From contig JBMNSO010000081.1 in the NCBI GenBank assembly GCA_050945235.1, positions 1 through 8,595 on the forward strand: a stretch of 8,595 nucleotides of DNA, read 5' to 3'. The translations under genes and the position numbers were made by a program. Origin of the DNA: DUOD01 sp050945235. Lineage in GTDB: Bacteria > Bacillota > Clostridia > DUOD01. Numbering within the stretch: position 1 is the first letter of the stretch; each line of letters starts with the position of its first letter. Shown one piece after another: positions 6,777-8,595 of this stretch. The notes below the pieces were generated by a model that made no database searches, was not told the DNA's origin, and saw only the letters and a program-made list of their open reading frames with translations.

Positions 6777-6788
6777 CCATATGTACCA

Positions 6789-6817
6789 TTAACATGAAAA
6801 CACTACAATATTACAAT
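6789..6817 (+). promoter_or_regulatory. Sigma-A-type promoter for the L,D-transpeptidase gene
   Basis: TTAACA (6789-6794) and TACAAT (6812-6817) are 17 bases apart and each match five of six consensus positions. The expected start is near 6824. The -10 box lies inside a palindrome described separately. An intact-looking promoter suggests that the broken gene downstream is either recently interrupted or still used. Confidence 0.55.
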
Positions 6818-6821
6818 ATTG
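6806..6821. repeat. Palindrome over the -10 region of the transpeptidase promoter
   Basis: CAATATT (6806-6812) and AATATTG (6815-6821) are perfect inverted arms separated by AC. The same stretch is also a tandem repeat of TACAATAT (6804-6811 and 6812-6819), which gives two overlapping -10-like boxes. It could be a repressor operator covering the promoter, but AT-rich palindromes of this size also arise by chance. Confidence 0.4.
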
Positions 6822-6869
6822 AGGTAACTTTTTGCTGAAATGAATAATATTATAGATAGAGGTGATATT

Positions 6870-7355
6870 ATGATTTATTACAGTAGATTCTTAAGGATAA
6901 TGGATCCCTTTTTATCCGGGCCGGATGTTTTAAATGTGCAGCAAAGGCTGACAGAACTGGGTTATTACAACGGTCCTACCGATTCCATATATGATTACGA
7001 AGTTGTTGATGCCGTAAAGGCTTTCCAGCAAGAAAATCAGTTAATGGCCGACGGCGTAGTCGGCCCGGATACATGGAATGCCATAGGCTTAAGCCGGGAA
7101 GCACAGGAGATTACTACCGCACCCTACTCAATAACCGTTGATATTGAAAAAAAGGAAATGGCGGTATATGAAAACGGTGTGGGGATTGCCACATTTCCTG
7201 TGGCAGTGGGTAAGCCTACGACACCTACACCACTGGGTGACTGGAAGATAATACAAAAAACCCTTAACCCAGGCGGCCCTTTTGGTGTACGATGGATGAG
7301 GTTAAACATAGAATGGGGTGGGTTAAGTTTGGAACAACAAAGGGTACAGGTTTAG
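6870..7355 (+). CDS. N-terminal part of an interrupted peptidoglycan-binding L,D-transpeptidase (YkuD fold)
   Basis: YkuD enzymes form 3-3 cross-links in peptidoglycan with a catalytic Cys. The ATG at 6870 is preferred over the one at 6840 because GAGGTGA (6859-6865) sits just ahead of it. Of 161 encoded residues, 17-73 form a PG_binding_1 domain (VQQRLTELGYYNG, AVKAFQQENQL, DGVVGPDTWNAI). Residues 87-151 are the first half of a YkuD domain (VAVGKPTTPTPLGDWKI, then NPGGPFGVRWMRLNIEWGG). Intact relatives continue with an IHGT motif and then a SHGCIRM-type catalytic motif about 20 residues later. Here, after Gly151 (base 7322), ten unrelated residues lead to a stop at 7353-7355. No frame contains the catalytic motif before the recombinase gene 28 bases on. 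The product as it stands should be inactive. The missing part probably lies beyond the inserted element, off the right edge; simple decay is the alternative. Confidence 0.85.
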   Translation: MIYYSRFLRIMDPFLSGPDVLNVQQRLTELGYYNGPTDSIYDYEVVDAVKAFQQENQLMADGVVGPDTWNAIGLSREAQEITTAPYSITVDIEKKEMAVYENGVGIATFPVAVGKPTTPTPLGDWKIIQKTLNPGGPFGVRWMRLNIEWGGLSLEQQRVQV

Positions 7356-8595
7356 GGTTATAGGCTTGAGAGTAGGTATGGACTTATGATGGAGCTTTAA
7401 ATTTGTAGTATATTATCATGGTTTTGTCCTTATATATCTCTATCCTTTTTATCAGACTTTCCAAGGATTTGTTGGTGAATAATGAGGATTTGCTAAGAAA
7501 TTTATTGACAATGGTCTTGGCCGTGGTAGTGCCCGATTGTGTCCCTTTTCGTAATCGTAGCCGATGGTTTAAATGGTTGTACCTGTCACGTAATGTATCC
7601 CGTTCTTCCTTAAAGGATGCATAGAGGTCCATGAACTGTTGGTGGCTTATCAGATTATTTACCTTATCATGATAGAGATGGACCAAAGATCTTTTTATTT
7701 TCGCCAGCTCTGTTTTTATATGTCTAACCTCTGCAACAAGGGGCTGCTCATTATAATAATCGGCTGCCGTTTTTGTCAAGGCGGCCAAACACTCTAAATC
7801 GATATGGGAATCTATTAGTGAATGAATATCGTCCAGTATCAGTCTTTCCACCTCTGACACCAAAATGGAATGTCGGTTGCAATAGTACTTGCCATATCTT
7901 TTATAACCCGAACAAATAAAATATTCCTTGTTTGTCGAGGTGGTGACAAAGGTCATGGTGGATTGACAATCCCCGCAAAAAACAAAACCGGATAAGGGCC
8001 TTATTTTTTTTATGGGCCTGGTTTGGCGTCTGCCCTTTCTCTTTAACATTTCCTGCACAAGATCGAACACCCGCTGGTCAATAATGGCATCATGGGTATT
8101 ATAAACGGTCGTCCATTGCTGTCGGGGGAGGATTACACTCTTTTTTGATTTATAATGTACCTTTTTGTGCCTGCCCTGGGTCAGGTGGCCTGCATAGGTT
8201 GGATTGGAAAGGATATTCTTGATTGTAACACCATTCCATAAATAGTATTTGTTTTTGCCGTTAATGTAATTTGTATTCATCGATTTATAGACAGATGGAC
8301 TCATAATTCCTTCGCTGTTCAATATTTCCGCTATACTGCTAAAACCCAACCCTTCCATATACATACTATATATCCTGGTCACTATTTTGGCAGCCTCTTC
8401 GTCGATGACCAGTTTATTACGGTTATTGACGTCTTTCTTATAACCATAGGGTGCATGGGCTCCGATGAATTTTCCTGATTTTATCTTATGGTTAAGTACA
8501 GTCCGTACCTTTTTGGATATATCACAGGCATACATTTCGTCAAAGGCTGTTTTAAAAACAAAAAAGTCGTTGGTATTATTATGGGGATCCCCCGT
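7323..8595. mobile_element. Putative left end of a serine-recombinase element inserted in the transpeptidase gene
   Basis: The boundary is inferred, accurate to about ten bases, from where YkuD homology stops (7317-7325). Beyond it are only a large serine recombinase gene, convergent with the split gene, and the window edge. Recombinase genes of this class usually sit at one end of their element next to the attachment site. Other cargo, the second attachment site and the rest of the host gene are not in the window. No long inverted or direct repeat is visible at the junction, as expected for serine recombinases with short cores. Confidence 0.6.
7384..8595 (-). CDS. Large serine recombinase (site-specific integrase/excisionase), N-terminus outside window
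   Basis: The frame is open to the window edge, giving 403 residues. The first visible ones (TNDFFVFKTAFDEMYACDISKKVR) match the end of the resolvase catalytic domain and the long helix after it, so about 130 N-terminal residues with the catalytic Ser lie outside; the ATG at 8535 is internal. The Recombinase domain follows (GKFIGAHAPYGYKKD, then EAAKIVTRIYSMYMEGLGFSSIAEILNSEGI, and ILSNPTYAGHLTQGR). Next is a zinc ribbon with Cys 207, 210, 228 and 239 (SGFVFCGDC, YFICSGY, YYCNRH). A long charged coiled-coil region (about 285-350) precedes a C-terminal RIEIYKDKTMIIYYKF strand typical of the class. The reading frame is intact, so the enzyme is probably active. Relatives include phage integrases, TndX-type transposases and SpoIVCA, the skin-element excisionase; sequence alone does not choose among them. 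Confidence 0.95.
   Translation of the reverse strand, partial: TGDPHNNTNDFFVFKTAFDEMYACDISKKVRTVLNHKIKSGKFIGAHAPYGYKKDVNNRNKLVIDEEAAKIVTRIYSMYMEGLGFSSIAEILNSEGIMSPSVYKSMNTNYINGKNKYYLWNGVTIKNILSNPTYAGHLTQGRHKKVHYKSKKSVILPRQQWTTVYNTHDAIIDQRVFDLVQEMLKRKGRRQTRPIKKIRPLSGFVFCGDCQSTMTFVTTSTNKEYFICSGYKRYGKYYCNRHSILVSEVERLILDDIHSLIDSHIDLECLAALTKTAADYYNEQPLVAEVRHIKTELAKIKRSLVHLYHDKVNNLISHQQFMDLYASFKEERDTLRDRYNHLNHRLRLRKGTQSGTTTAKTIVNKFLSKSSLFTNKSLESLIKRIEIYKDKTMIIYYKFKAPS

Noticed and set aside
8583..8592. GGGGATCCCC palindrome at the right edge as an attachment or cloning site
   Set aside because: It lies in frame within the recombinase coding sequence and encodes Gly-Asp-Pro, so it needs no other explanation.

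Overview
The window looks like chromosomal DNA of a low-GC, Gram-positive, endospore-forming bacterium, most likely a member of the Clostridia. The grounds are strong AGGAGG-type ribosome sites, TTG as well as ATG starts, near-consensus sigma-A promoters, a tRNA with encoded CCA, and spore genes (a CotF-type coat protein pair and a DUF421/YetF-DUF4363 pair). A species cannot be named from what is visible.

Layout. Positions 1-1686 hold most of a family-5 extracellular solute-binding lipoprotein whose first codons lie just left of the window. A consensus sigma-A promoter overlaps its stop codon and drives a tRNA-Leu(GAG) gene (1760-1845) that ends in a hairpin terminator. On the minus strand follows a two-gene spore coat operon (2488 down to 1967). 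A YczE-type membrane protein (2691-3356) and the translational GTPase TypA/BipA (3460-5283) come next on the plus strand, each with its own sigma-A-like promoter. TypA converges on a small four-cysteine DUF1540 protein (5513-5331, minus), and the two probably share a bidirectional hairpin terminator. A minus-strand operon of DUF421/YetF and DUF4363 proteins (6712-5627) follows; it has a promoter resembling the forespore sigma-F/sigma-G class.

The right end is the most interesting part. A plus-strand gene for a peptidoglycan-binding L,D-transpeptidase (YkuD fold) starts normally at 6870. It loses homology abruptly after its conserved Trp-Gly-Gly (about 7317-7325), before the catalytic His and Ser-His-Gly-Cys motifs. 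Only 28 bases after its premature stop lies the 3' end of a convergent large serine recombinase gene that runs off the right edge. This is the layout expected at one end of an integrated element that has split a host gene, and it resembles the sigK/skin arrangement of sporulating bacilli. Whether the element is excised in a programmed way, is an ordinary prophage or integrative element, or the gene is simply decayed cannot be decided from this window.
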